Shown one piece after another: positions 25,189 to 33,950 of a DNA stretch of 38,415 nt. The notes beneath the pieces are model-generated. The model made no database searches. It saw nothing but the letters and a program-made list of their open reading frames with translations, and was not told where the DNA came from. Position 1 is the first letter of the stretch, and the number at the start of each line of letters is the position of its first letter. Position numbers and translations under genes: made by a program. Origin of the DNA: Ilumatobacteraceae bacterium (GTDB taxonomy: Bacteria > Actinomycetota > Acidimicrobiia > Acidimicrobiales > Ilumatobacteraceae); contig JANYKU010000141.1 of the NCBI GenBank assembly GCA_025358075.1, positions 1-38,415 on the forward strand, in the 5' to 3' direction.

Positions 25189-27789
25189 ATGGCCACACCA
25201 CCACAGAACGCCGACCAGCTGCGCGACGCATTCCTCGATTTCTTCGCTGCACGGGCTCATACGGTGGTGCCGTCGGCCAGCCTGATCCCGCACGATCCGA
25301 CCGTGTTGTTCACCGTGGCCGGGATGGTGCCGTTCAAGCCGTTCTTCGTCGGCGATGAAGTCCCGCCCTACAAGCGCGCTGTCAGCAGCCAGAAGTGCGC
25401 CCGCGCCGGTGGCAAGCACAACGACCTCGACGACGTCGGGCGTACCAAGCGCCATCTGGTGTTCTTCGAGATGCTCGGCAACTTCAGCTTCGGCGACTAC
25501 TTCAAGAATGAGATCATCCCGTGGAGCTGGGAGCTGACGACCGAGACGTTCGGCCTCGATGGCGACCGTCTGTGGATCACCGTGCACGACAGCGACGACG
25601 AGGCCGAGGCCATTTGGCACGAGCAGGTCGGCGTCCCGATGGAGCGCATCCAGCGGCGCGGCGACAAGGACAACTTCTGGCAGATGGGCGATACCGGCCC
25701 CTGCGGGCCGTGCAGCGAGATCCACATCGACCGCGGTCCTGCGTTCGGTCCCGATGGTGGTCCGCTCGGCGATCCCCATGGCGATCGGTACATGGAGTTC
25801 TGGAACCTGGTGTTCATGCAATACAACCAGATGGCCGACGGCAGCCGCACACTGCTGCCGAAGCCGTCCATCGATACCGGCCTCGGGCTCGAGCGCATGC
25901 TCTGCCTACTGCAAGGCGTCGACGCCGTGTGGGAGACCGACCTCATGCTGCCGCTGATCGATCAGGCCTGCAGCCTCACCGGCAAGACCTACTCAGCGGG
26001 CGACTACACCGATCGCGATACGTTTGCCATGCGGGTGTTGGCCGAACACGCGCGCAGCAGCACCATGCTCGTCAGCGACGGCGTGTTCCCCTCCAACGAG
26101 GGCCGCGGTTATGTGTTGCGACGGATCATCCGCAGGGCCGTCCGCTACGCGTACCTGCTTGGCACCGAGAAGCTGGTGATGCCGTCACTCGTCGAGACCG
26201 CAGTCGACATCATGGGCAGCGCCTATCCCGATGTCGCCAAGAACCGCGACTTCATCGTCGGCGTGCTGACCCGCGAGGAAGAGCGCTTCCGGCAGACGTT
26301 GAAGCACGGCCTGTCGATTCTCGAAGACGAGCTCAGCGGCGATCGCGCCGAGCTGCCTGGCCCGACCGCGTTTCTGCTCCACGACACCTACGGCTTCCCG
26401 CTCGAGCTGACCGAGGAGATCGCCGGCGAGCGCAACATCGCTGTCGATGTCGCCGGGTTCGATACCGAGATGCGCGAGCAGCGGCGGCGAGCCAAGGCTG
26501 CCCGCAAGGGCGCGGCAACCGACGGCGACCGCCTCGATGCCTACCGCGAGATCGTCGAGCAGTTCGGCATCACCGAGTTCCTCGGTTACACCGACGACTC
26601 GACCGAATCGCGCCTCCTGGCCGTCGTGCCCAACGACGACGGAACCGTCGAGTTGTTCCTCGATCGCACACCGTTCTACGCCGAAAGCGGCGGGCAGGTC
26701 GGCGACACGGGCACGATCCGGGCCGCGACTGGAGAGGCCGATGTGCTCGACACCACCTTCGCTCTCCCGGGTCTCCGCCGTCACACGGCGCGGATCACCA
26801 CCGGCACGTTGCAGGCCGGTGTGTCGGTAACTGCTGCCATCGATGTGGGTCGCCGCGCTGCGATTCGTCGCAATCACACCGGCACGCACGTGTTGCACTA
26901 CGCGCTGCGCAAGGTGTTGGGCGAGCACGTCAAACAAGCCGGCTCGATGGTTTCGCCCGATCGGTTGCGCTTCGACTTCAGCCACTACGACGCGGTCACC
27001 GACGCCGAGATCGCCGAGATCGAACGAATCGCCAACAACGAGACGCTGACCAACGCGCCGGCGCGGGCGTTCGAGACGACCAAGGACGAAGCTACGGCGC
27101 TCGGTGCGATCGCCTTCTTCGGTGACAAATACGGTGACGTCGTTCGAGTGCTCGAGGTCGGAAATTCCATCGAACTGTGTGGCGGTACCCATGTGCGTGC
27201 TGCCGGCGACATCGGCTTGATCAAGATCGTCAGCGAGTCGTCGATCGGTTCCAACCTGCGTCGTATCGAAGCGGTCACTGGCGAGAACTCGGTGCGGTTG
27301 CTGCAACGTGACGAACGGTTGGTCACCGAAGCGGCGCGCCTGGTCGGCGCGACCAGCGACGAGTTGGTCACCGGCGTGCGCCGCCGACTCGACGAGATCA
27401 AGGCCTTGCAGGACGAGATCAAAGGGTTGCGTGGGCAACTCGCCAGCGGCCGAGCCGCCGAGCTCGCGGCGGCGGCGACCAACGGAGTCGTCGTGACCCG
27501 AGTTGACGGCATCAACCCCGGCGACCTGCGCGACCTTGCGATCGCGATACGCCAGCAGCCCGGCGTACACACGGTCGTGCTCGGCGGGGTCACCGACACC
27601 GGTGGCGTCTCGCTGGTCGCCGCGGTGACGGGCGAATCCGGCAAGGTCGCCGGCGATCTGATCAAAGACGCAGCCAAGGCTGTCGGTGGCGGTGGCGGAG
27701 GCAAGGGTGACATCGCCACGGCAGGGGGCAAGAACGTCGAGGGGCTCGCCGAAGCGTTGCGGATCGCTGCGGAGGCAGCCGGCCAGTGA
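25189..27789 (+). CDS. alaS: Alanyl-tRNA synthetase
   Basis: An 866-residue class II synthetase charging tRNA-Ala. The catalytic domain shows FFAARAHTVVPSASLIP, the motif 2 region KCARAGGKHNDLDDVG and GLGLERML (motif 3). The editing domain has HTGTHVLHYAL and CGGTHVRAAGDIG, the zinc-binding histidine and cysteine set that clears mischarged Ser and Gly. A coiled coil and a glycine-rich C-Ala domain (GGGGGGKGD) finish the protein. All domains are present at the usual length. It heads a long run of co-directional genes and overlaps ruvX by 4 bp (GTGA). Confidence 0.98.
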   Translation: MATPPQNADQLRDAFLDFFAARAHTVVPSASLIPHDPTVLFTVAGMVPFKPFFVGDEVPPYKRAVSSQKCARAGGKHNDLDDVGRTKRHLVFFEMLGNFSFGDYFKNEIIPWSWELTTETFGLDGDRLWITVHDSDDEAEAIWHEQVGVPMERIQRRGDKDNFWQMGDTGPCGPCSEIHIDRGPAFGPDGGPLGDPHGDRYMEFWNLVFMQYNQMADGSRTLLPKPSIDTGLGLERMLCLLQGVDAVWETDLMLPLIDQACSLTGKTYSAGDYTDRDTFAMRVLAEHARSSTMLVSDGVFPSNEGRGYVLRRIIRRAVRYAYLLGTEKLVMPSLVETAVDIMGSAYPDVAKNRDFIVGVLTREEERFRQTLKHGLSILEDELSGDRAELPGPTAFLLHDTYGFPLELTEEIAGERNIAVDVAGFDTEMREQRRRAKAARKGAATDGDRLDAYREIVEQFGITEFLGYTDDSTESRLLAVVPNDDGTVELFLDRTPFYAESGGQVGDTGTIRAATGEADVLDTTFALPGLRRHTARITTGTLQAGVSVTAAIDVGRRAAIRRNHTGTHVLHYALRKVLGEHVKQAGSMVSPDRLRFDFSHYDAVTDAEIAEIERIANNETLTNAPARAFETTKDEATALGAIAFFGDKYGDVVRVLEVGNSIELCGGTHVRAAGDIGLIKIVSESSIGSNLRRIEAVTGENSVRLLQRDERLVTEAARLVGATSDELVTGVRRRLDEIKALQDEIKGLRGQLASGRAAELAAAATNGVVVTRVDGINPGDLRDLAIAIRQQPGVHTVVLGGVTDTGGVSLVAAVTGESGKVAGDLIKDAAKAVGGGGGGKGDIATAGGKNVEGLAEALRIAAEAAGQ

Positions 27790-28220
27790 CCAACGCGGCG
27801 AGCCGCGCCCTCGGTCTCGATCTCGGGTCGAAACGAATCGGGGTGGCCGTGGGCGATCGCACTGGGACCGTCGCCTCGCCCCTTCTTGTGCTGCAGCGCA
27901 GCGGCAGCTCGAAGCGTGATCACCAAGCGATCGCCAAGCTGGTGATCGACGAGGAAGCCGACATCGTGGTCGTCGGGCTCCCGTTGAACATGAACGGCTC
28001 GTCCGGCCCCGCCGCCCAGGCTGCCGTCAGCGAGGCCGCAGCGCTGGCTACCGTTGTAAACGTGCCAGTGGTGACCTTCGATGAACGACGCACGACCGTG
28101 ACCGCGGATCAGGCGATGATCGAGGCCAACATGCGAGCCCAAGCCCGTCGCCGGATCGTCGACAAGATCGCGGCCGCGGTGATGCTGCAGAACTGGCTCG
28201 ACGCCGGAGGCCCGCGGTGA
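27786..28220 (+). CDS. ruvX: YqgF/RuvX-family RNase H-fold protein (putative Holliday junction resolvase / pre-16S rRNA nuclease)
   Basis: A 144-residue RNase H-fold protein. It opens with ALGLDLGSKRIGVAVGD (first catalytic Asp), has VVGLPLNMNGSSGP in the middle and TFDERRTTVTAD with the second acidic site, ending in DKIAAAVMLQNWLD. The family is implicated in pre-16S rRNA 5' processing and, historically, Holliday junction resolution. The order alaS-ruvX-mltG-aroE is widespread in actinobacteria. Overlaps of 4 bp on both sides indicate tight coupling. Confidence 0.93.
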   Translation: MTNAASRALGLDLGSKRIGVAVGDRTGTVASPLLVLQRSGSSKRDHQAIAKLVIDEEADIVVVGLPLNMNGSSGPAAQAAVSEAAALATVVNVPVVTFDERRTTVTADQAMIEANMRAQARRRIVDKIAAAVMLQNWLDAGGPR

Positions 28221-29398
28221 CGCGGCATGACGTCGCCATCGACGAGCGCGAATGGCAGCAGGATCCGTGGGACGATCCCGAGGTCACCGATGCACTGGTG
28301 GTCGAGCGCACCCGTCGGTCGCACCGTTCGATCAAGTACGTCGTCTTCTTCGCCGGGTTCGTGGCGATCGCCGGTCTGCTCGTCGCCGGTGGCGTCGGGC
28401 TGTGGTACCTGCGCCAGGTCAACCCCTCGGGTGACGCCGGGGCTGTCGAGGTGTTCAAGGTGCTGCCCACCGACTCCGTCGATTCAATCTCCAAGCGCCT
28501 GCAAGACCGAGGGTTGGTCGCCAACGCTCGAGTCTTCCGCTACTACGTCGACCACAATGGCGGGCTCACTGTGACGCCCGGCGACTACGAGCTGCGTTCA
28601 CGCGATCATCTCGGCAACCTCATGCGCGTGCTGCGTACACCGCCGTCGCTGACCTACACCAATGTCACTTTTCCTGAAGGTTTCACGCTCGAGAAGATGA
28701 GCCAACGGCTCGGCGCCAAATTGCCACTGATCGATCCGCAGGCCTTCATGACCGCGGTCACCGACGGCACGGTTCGTTCGCCGATCGAGCCCGACGGCAC
28801 TACGTCGCTGGAAGGCCTGCTGTTCCCCGACACGTATCGCATCTCGGCCGACGAGACGCCGAGCCATGTGGCTCAGCGCATGCTCGACCTGATGGATCTC
28901 GTGCTTCGACAGGAGGACGTGGTTGCCAAGAGTGCCGCCGAGGGTTTGAGCCCGTACCAGGTCTTGATCGTGGCGTCGATGATCGAGAAGGAGGCAAAGG
29001 TCGACGAAGACCGACCGAAGATTGCCAGGGTCATTCTCAATCGCCTCGCACTCGGCATGCCGTTGCAGATCGACGCCACGCTGCTGTACGGACAACCGGT
29101 CGGCTCGTCGCCGACCGCCCTCAGTCTCGTCGACACGCCGTACAACACGTACATGCACACGGGCCTACCGCCGACCCCGATCGCCAATCCTGGCCGGGCG
29201 TCGATCCAGGCGGCGGTCAATCCGGCACCGGATCCATCGCAGGGCGATCCGATCTGCGTCGGGCTACCCAATCCGAAGGATTGCCACTACCTGTTCTACG
29301 TCGTGGCCGACGAGGACGGTCGCCATGTCTTCGCGGCGACGATCGAGCAGCACAACATCAACGTGCAGCACGCTCGCGACCTCGGGTTGCTGGGTTGA
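28217..29398 (+). CDS. mltG: Endolytic murein transglycosylase MltG
   Basis: A 393-residue membrane-anchored enzyme that cuts nascent glycan strands during peptidoglycan synthesis. A cytoplasmic charged N-terminus of about 40 residues leads into one transmembrane helix (VVFFAGFVAIAGLLVAGGV). Outside the membrane come a LysM-like region (VTFPEGFTLEKM) and the YceG catalytic domain with LLFPDTYRIS, the catalytic glutamate in ASMIEKEA, and NTYMHTGLPPTPIANPG. Length is typical. The start is a GTG overlapping the ruvX stop; its own TGA overlaps the aroE TTG. Confidence 0.95.
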   Translation: MTRHDVAIDEREWQQDPWDDPEVTDALVVERTRRSHRSIKYVVFFAGFVAIAGLLVAGGVGLWYLRQVNPSGDAGAVEVFKVLPTDSVDSISKRLQDRGLVANARVFRYYVDHNGGLTVTPGDYELRSRDHLGNLMRVLRTPPSLTYTNVTFPEGFTLEKMSQRLGAKLPLIDPQAFMTAVTDGTVRSPIEPDGTTSLEGLLFPDTYRISADETPSHVAQRMLDLMDLVLRQEDVVAKSAAEGLSPYQVLIVASMIEKEAKVDEDRPKIARVILNRLALGMPLQIDATLLYGQPVGSSPTALSLVDTPYNTYMHTGLPPTPIANPGRASIQAAVNPAPDPSQGDPICVGLPNPKDCHYLFYVVADEDGRHVFAATIEQHNINVQHARDLGLLG

Positions 29399-30225
29399 TC
29401 TCGGCCACCACCCGGGTCGCCGCATTGATCGGCAGTCCGGTGCGGCACAGCCTGTCGCCGGCGCTGCACAACGCTGGCTTCGCCGCGGCCGGAGTCGACT
29501 GGGTGTACACGGCCTTCGAGGTGACTCCCGGCGATGCCGGCGCGGCGCTCCACGCGATGCGCGTGCTCGGCCTCGGGGGCCTGTCGGTGACGATGCCCCA
29601 CAAGGAGGCCGTCGCTGCGCTGGTCGACGAGCTCGACCCCGCGGCAGCGGTGCTGCGCAGTGTCAACACGGTCGTGCCGATCGGTGACGGCAGGTTGAAG
29701 GGGTACAGCACCGACGGTCCCGGGTTCATCGCCTCGTTGTCGGCGCACGGCATCGACGTCGAGGGTCGGCGAGCCTGTGTGCTCGGCGCCGGCGGCGCGG
29801 CGCGGGCCATCATCGACGCGCTCGCCCGCGCCGGCGCCAAGTCCATCACCGTCATCAATCGATCCGAAGAGCGTGCCCATGCCGCCGCCGCACTGGCCGG
29901 CGCGATTGGTGCCGTCGGCGATGCAACCGACATCGGCTGCAGCGACATCGTCATCAACGCCACCTCCGTCGGCATGGGCTCTGCCGATCTTCCGTGCGAG
30001 GCAGCGCACTTGCACGCCGATCTGGTGGTGGCGGACATCGTCTACCACCCGCGCCGCACGGCGTTCCTCGTTGCCGCCGAACAGATCGGAGCACGAACCG
30101 TCGAGGGCCTCGGAATGCTGGTGCACCAGGCCGTGCTGCAACAAGAACTGTGGACGGGCGTCAGGCCGGATGCGACGGTGATGTGGGCGGCAGCGGAGCG
30201 GCAGTTGGCGGTGACCGGCAAGTAG
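29395..30225 (+). CDS. aroE: Shikimate dehydrogenase
   Basis: A 276-residue NADPH-dependent enzyme reducing 3-dehydroshikimate to shikimate. Visible are GSPVRHSLSPALHN (substrate loop), LSVTMPHKEAV with the catalytic lysine, VLGAGGAARAI (Rossmann loop), VINRSEERA and NATSVGMG. The frame has no ATG or GTG near the conserved start, but TTG 29395 overlaps the mltG stop (TTGA) and begins two residues before the conserved strand, so it is the likely start. The TAG stop at 30223 is also the first half of a -10-like hexamer for aroC. Confidence 0.94.
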   Translation: MISATTRVAALIGSPVRHSLSPALHNAGFAAAGVDWVYTAFEVTPGDAGAALHAMRVLGLGGLSVTMPHKEAVAALVDELDPAAAVLRSVNTVVPIGDGRLKGYSTDGPGFIASLSAHGIDVEGRRACVLGAGGAARAIIDALARAGAKSITVINRSEERAHAAAALAGAIGAVGDATDIGCSDIVINATSVGMGSADLPCEAAHLHADLVVADIVYHPRRTAFLVAAEQIGARTVEGLGMLVHQAVLQQELWTGVRPDATVMWAAAERQLAVTGK

Positions 30226-30228
30226 CCT
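30223..30228 (+). promoter_or_regulatory. Probable -10 element (TAGCCT) overlapping the aroE stop codon
   Basis: TAGCCT starts with the aroE TAG stop and ends 7 nt before ATG 30236 of aroC, which has no Shine-Dalgarno site. This would give a separate leaderless start for the aroC-aroK-aroB block inside the longer operon. Confidence 0.5.
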
Positions 30229-30235
30229 TGAACTG

Positions 30236-31399
30236 ATGCTTCGTTACCTCACTGCCGGCGAATCGCATGGCCAGGCGCTGGTCGTGATCGTCGAAGGTCT
30301 GCCCGCCGGATTGCAGATCACGGTGGAGGAGATCCAGGCCGAAATGGCCCGCCGTCGGCTCGGCTACGGCCGCGGCCCTCGCCAGAAGTTCGAACAGGAC
30401 GAACTGACCTTGCTGGGAGGCGTTCGGCACGGGCGCACCCTCGGCTCGCCGGTGGCCATTGAGATCAAGAACAGCGAGTGGTTCCGCAGCGACAAGTGGC
30501 ACGAAGAGATGTCACCGGCCCCCGGCATGACTACGCAGCCACTCACCCAGGTGCGGCCTGGCCACGCCGATCTGGTCGGCATGCAGAAGTACGGCTTCAC
30601 CGATGCCCGCGACGTGCTCGAGCGTGCCAGTGCTCGCGAGACGGCCGCCAGAGTCGCCGCCGGAGCCGTGGTCAAGAAGCTGCTCGCCGAGCTCGGTGTC
30701 TCGATCCTGTCGCATGTCATCCAGATGGGCGCAGCGCGGTCGAAGGCCGTCGAGCGGCCAACGATCGCCGATCTCGCGCGGGTCGACGAGTCGCCGGTGC
30801 GCTGCTTCGACGGTGCAGCCGAGGCGGCGATGATCGAAGAGATCAAGGCTGCGGCCAAGGACGGAGATTCGCTGGGAGGCGTCGTCGAAGTACTCGGCTA
30901 CGGAATACCGATCGGCCTCGGCAGCCACGTTCATTGGGACCGCAAGATCGACGCTGCACTGGCACAGGCGATCATGAGTATCCAAGCCGTCAAGGGGGTC
31001 GAGATCGGCGATGGTTTCGAGGTCGCCGGGCGCCGCGGCAGCGCCGCCCACGACGCCATCCACTGGGACGACGAGGCCAGGGAGTACCGCCGAGAGTCGT
31101 CACTGGCCGGTGGTACTGAAGGCGGCATGACCACCGGCGAACTGCTCGTGGTGCGGGCCGCGATGAAGCCGCTGGCCACGTTGAACCAGCCGACGCTGAA
31201 GACGGTCGATGTGATCACCAAGGAGTCCACGGTGAGCTTCAAGGAACGCACTGACGTCACCGCCGTGCCGGCCATGGGCGTGGTTGCCGAGACGATGGTC
31301 GCCCTCGTCGTCGCTGCCGAGGCGCAGCGCAAGTTCGGCGGCGACTCGCTCTCCGAGTTCGTGCGCAACGCCGAGTCGTTCCGCAGCTCGCTCGGATAG
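30236..31399 (+). CDS. aroC: Chorismate synthase
   Basis: A 387-residue enzyme that removes phosphate from EPSP to give chorismate, needing reduced FMN. The signature GESHGQALVVIVEGLPAG is at the N-terminus, then RRLGYGRGPRQKFEQDE, GVRHGRTLGSPVA, and later ASARETAARVAAG and GGMTTGELLVVRAAMKP, all FMN- or substrate-binding blocks. Length is normal. It is followed after 2 bp by aroK. Confidence 0.97.
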   Translation: MLRYLTAGESHGQALVVIVEGLPAGLQITVEEIQAEMARRRLGYGRGPRQKFEQDELTLLGGVRHGRTLGSPVAIEIKNSEWFRSDKWHEEMSPAPGMTTQPLTQVRPGHADLVGMQKYGFTDARDVLERASARETAARVAAGAVVKKLLAELGVSILSHVIQMGAARSKAVERPTIADLARVDESPVRCFDGAAEAAMIEEIKAAAKDGDSLGGVVEVLGYGIPIGLGSHVHWDRKIDAALAQAIMSIQAVKGVEIGDGFEVAGRRGSAAHDAIHWDDEAREYRRESSLAGGTEGGMTTGELLVVRAAMKPLATLNQPTLKTVDVITKESTVSFKERTDVTAVPAMGVVAETMVALVVAAEAQRKFGGDSLSEFVRNAESFRSSLG

Positions 31400-31401
31400 A
31401 C

Positions 31402-31914
31402 GTGGGCATCGCATCAGACCAGCATCTGGTCCTCGTCGGCTTGATGGGGTCCGGCAAGACCACTGTGGCGCGGATCGTGGCCGACCGCCTCGGGCGCCGT
31501 GTGGTCGACAGTGATGCGCTGATCGAGAGCGCCACCGGTCGCACGGTTCGGCAGATCTTCGTCGACGATGGTGAAGAGGCGTTTCGATCGCTGGAGTCGG
31601 CGGCACTCGTCGACGCCTTGGCAAGTCCGGTTCCGGCAGTGATCGCTGCGGCCGGCGGCGTCGTGTTGCGCGAGGAGAACCGCGCTGCGCTGAAGAAGGC
31701 CAACGCCAAGATCGTGTGGTTGTGCGCGACGCCGGCACTACTTGTCGGTCGGGCGACATCGGCTGGCCATCGTCCGCTGCTCGACGACGATCCTGCAGCG
31801 ACGTTGCAGCAGATGCACGAGACGCGTGACGCGCTCTACAGAGAGGTGGCCGATGCGATCGTGCTGGTCGATCACCGCACCGTCGGTGAGGTCGTCGAGG
31901 CGGTCATGCGATGA
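31402..31914 (+). CDS. aroK: Shikimate kinase
   Basis: A 170-residue P-loop kinase making shikimate 3-phosphate. The Walker A is GLMGSGKTT, followed by VVDSDALIE (shikimate-binding Asp), the arginine in EAFRSLES, and AAAGGVVLREENR. The lid arginine lies in AGHRPLLDDD. The GTG start is 2 bp after the aroC stop; the stop overlaps the aroB ATG. Confidence 0.95.
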   Translation: MGIASDQHLVLVGLMGSGKTTVARIVADRLGRRVVDSDALIESATGRTVRQIFVDDGEEAFRSLESAALVDALASPVPAVIAAAGGVVLREENRAALKKANAKIVWLCATPALLVGRATSAGHRPLLDDDPAATLQQMHETRDALYREVADAIVLVDHRTVGEVVEAVMR

Positions 31915-32939
31915 TCACCGTGCGAGTTCCTCTCGGTCAGCGCAGCTACGACGTGCTCGTTGGGCATGGTGCTCGGCGGGAACTGGCCGGGTTGCTGCCG
32001 TCGACGGCGAAGCGGGCGGCAATCGTCACGCAACAAGCCATCCCGCTCGACATCGATGTTGGTCTGCCGACGGAAGTCTTCACGATCGGTGACGGGGAGG
32101 CGCACAAGTCGCTCGCCACGATCGAAGCGCTGTGTCGCGGGTTCGCCAGATTCGGCCTCACCCGAAATGACGTCGTGATCGGCGTGGGCGGCGGCATGGT
32201 CACCGACGTCGCCGGCTTTGCCGCGGCTTCATGGCACCGTGGCGTAGCAGTGGTACACGTCTCCACCACGCTCGTGGGGATGGTCGACGCTGCCATCGGT
32301 GGCAAGACCGGGGTCAACCTCGCCGCCGTTGACGGGATCGGCGGGAAGAACTTGGTCGGCGCGTTCTGGCAGCCTGCCGGCGTGGTCTGCGATCTCGATG
32401 CGTTGGCGACGCTGCCACCACGCGAGGTCCGCTGCGGTCGTGGGGAGATGGCCAAGTACCACTTCCTCACCGGCGACGACCTGCTGGCAATGGACGAGGC
32501 CGAGCGCATCGCCAGATGCGTGGAGATCAAGGCCGACTTCGTGTCGAGCGACGAGCGCGAATCCGGTCGCCGGGCCCTGCTGAACTACGGCCACACCTTG
32601 GCGCATGCCTTGGAGATCGCCACCGACTACTCGCTCGCCCATGGCGAGGCTGTGGCGATTGGGTTGATCTACGCCGCGACGCTCGCCCACCAACTCGGGC
32701 GCATCGACCAGGTTCGGGTCGACCAGCACTACGAGGTCGTCGGCGGGCACTACGAGCTCGACACGGCACTCCCGGCGGGCGTCGATCGTCGACAGCTGAT
32801 CGACTTGATGGGTCGCGACAAGAAGGCGCTCGGTGGTGGGCTCACGTTCGTTCTCGACGGTGCGAACGGCGTCGAGGTCGTCACCGATGTGTCGCCCGAC
32901 GCTGCGGGCGACGCACTCGACGCAATGTTGCTGAAGTGA
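31911..32939 (+). CDS. aroB: 3-dehydroquinate synthase
   Basis: A 342-residue NAD- and metal-dependent enzyme that cyclises DAHP to 3-dehydroquinate. The nucleotide-binding motif GVGGGMVTDVAGFAA, the STTLVGMVDAAIGGKTGVNL active-site block and the metal-binding NYGHTLAHALE are all present, as is the DKK of GRDKKALGGGLTFVL. Length is slightly short but complete. ATGA overlap with aroK and GTGA overlap with the following acetyltransferase gene show tight coupling. Confidence 0.96.
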   Translation: MITVRVPLGQRSYDVLVGHGARRELAGLLPSTAKRAAIVTQQAIPLDIDVGLPTEVFTIGDGEAHKSLATIEALCRGFARFGLTRNDVVIGVGGGMVTDVAGFAAASWHRGVAVVHVSTTLVGMVDAAIGGKTGVNLAAVDGIGGKNLVGAFWQPAGVVCDLDALATLPPREVRCGRGEMAKYHFLTGDDLLAMDEAERIARCVEIKADFVSSDERESGRRALLNYGHTLAHALEIATDYSLAHGEAVAIGLIYAATLAHQLGRIDQVRVDQHYEVVGGHYELDTALPAGVDRRQLIDLMGRDKKALGGGLTFVLDGANGVEVVTDVSPDAAGDALDAMLLK

Positions 32940-33505
32940 CCACTCCCCGACTCGAGACAGTGCGGCTGATCATGCGCGAGTGGCGGGAAACCGATCGGGA
33001 GCCGTATGCAGCGCTCAACGCTGACGCCGAAGTGATGCGTCATTTCCCGTCTCCGCTCACGGCACAGCAGAGCGGCGAGATGATCGATCGCATGACTGCA
33101 GCGTGGGCACAGCGCGGGTTCGGGCTGTGGGCGGTCGAGCGGGTCGACACCTCGGAGTTCATCGGCTTCGTCGGTCTCGCGCCGCCCGGTTGGCAGGCTG
33201 CGTTCACGCCGTGCGTCGAAGTTGGGTGGCGGCTCGCCAGGCAGCATTGGGGCCATGGCTTTGCGCCGGAGGCAGCGTTCGCCGCGTTGGAGTGGGGATT
33301 CGCCAACGTCGAGCTGCCCCGTGACGAGATCGTGAGCTTCGCCACGGTGGCCAACACCAACTCACACCGGGTGATGCAAAAGATCGGGATGGTGCGCGAC
33401 GTAGACAACGACTTCGATCATCCACTGCTACCCGACTGGGCGGGGCGTCGCCACGTTCTCTACCGAATCGATCGCCGCAGGTTCGCCGAGCACGTGGCAC
33501 GATAG
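32936..33505 (+). CDS. GNAT family N-acetyltransferase (RimJ/RimL type)
   Basis: A 189-residue GNAT protein opening with TPRLETVRLIMREW, the usual RimJ/RimL start, then FIGFVGLAPPG, EVGWRLARQHWGHGFAPEAA (acetyl-CoA-binding Q/RxxGxG/A region) and NTNSHRVMQKIGM at the C-terminal third. Targets of the family include ribosomal proteins, other proteins and small amines; the substrate is not readable. It sits between aroB and aroQ, coupled to aroB by a 4-bp overlap, an insertion into an otherwise shikimate-only block. Confidence 0.88.
   Translation: MTTPRLETVRLIMREWRETDREPYAALNADAEVMRHFPSPLTAQQSGEMIDRMTAAWAQRGFGLWAVERVDTSEFIGFVGLAPPGWQAAFTPCVEVGWRLARQHWGHGFAPEAAFAALEWGFANVELPRDEIVSFATVANTNSHRVMQKIGMVRDVDNDFDHPLLPDWAGRRHVLYRIDRRRFAEHVAR
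33498..33503 (+). promoter_or_regulatory. Probable -10 element (CACGAT) for aroQ
   Basis: CACGAT ends 6 nt before GTG 33510. An AGGGGA stretch directly touches the GTG, too close to serve as a ribosome binding site. This would allow aroQ-pepQ-efp-nusB to be transcribed from inside the run. Confidence 0.35.
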
Positions 33506-33509
33506 GGGA

Positions 33510-33950
33510 GTGGCCCTGATCACCTTGCTGCACGGTCCCAACCTGAACCTGCTCGGCCAGCGCGAGCCGCACATCTACGGCACCGCGACGCTCGACGATT
33601 ATGTCGCCTACACCATCACTGCGGCGCAGGAGTACGGCCACGAGGTTCACGCGTTTCAGAGCAATCACGAAGGCCAACTGGTCGATGCCATTCACGCGGC
33701 ACGGGGTGCCTCGGAGGCGATCATCATCAACCCCGGTGCCTTCACCCACTACGCATGGAGCATCCACGATGCCCTCGCGGCATTCAACGGACCGATCGTC
33801 GAGGTGCACATCTCCAACCCGAATGCCCGCGAACCGTGGCGGCACACCAGTGTGATCGCCCCGGTGTCGACGGGTTCGATCATGGGGTTCGGAATGCTCG
33901 GGTACCGACTGGCGGTGGAGGTCGTCGCGGCCAAGCTGAGCTCGGCATGA
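33510..33950 (+). CDS. aroQ: 3-dehydroquinate dehydratase, type II
   Basis: A 146-residue type II dehydroquinase, active as a dodecamer, converting 3-dehydroquinate to 3-dehydroshikimate. The family signature LHGPNLNLLGQREPHIYG contains the catalytic arginine and tyrosine; FQSNHEGQLVDAIH, NPGAFTHYAWSIHDAL, and VHISNPNAREPWRHTSV complete the active site. With aroE, aroC, aroK and aroB this window lacks only DAHP synthase and EPSP synthase (aroA) of the shikimate pathway. It overlaps pepQ by 4 bp. Confidence 0.96.
   Translation: MALITLLHGPNLNLLGQREPHIYGTATLDDYVAYTITAAQEYGHEVHAFQSNHEGQLVDAIHAARGASEAIIINPGAFTHYAWSIHDALAAFNGPIVEVHISNPNAREPWRHTSVIAPVSTGSIMGFGMLGYRLAVEVVAAKLSSA

Noticed and set aside
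26185..27570. A 461-codon open frame on the minus strand opposite alaS
   Set aside because: Antisense shadow of the alanyl-tRNA synthetase gene with no family resemblance or start signal.
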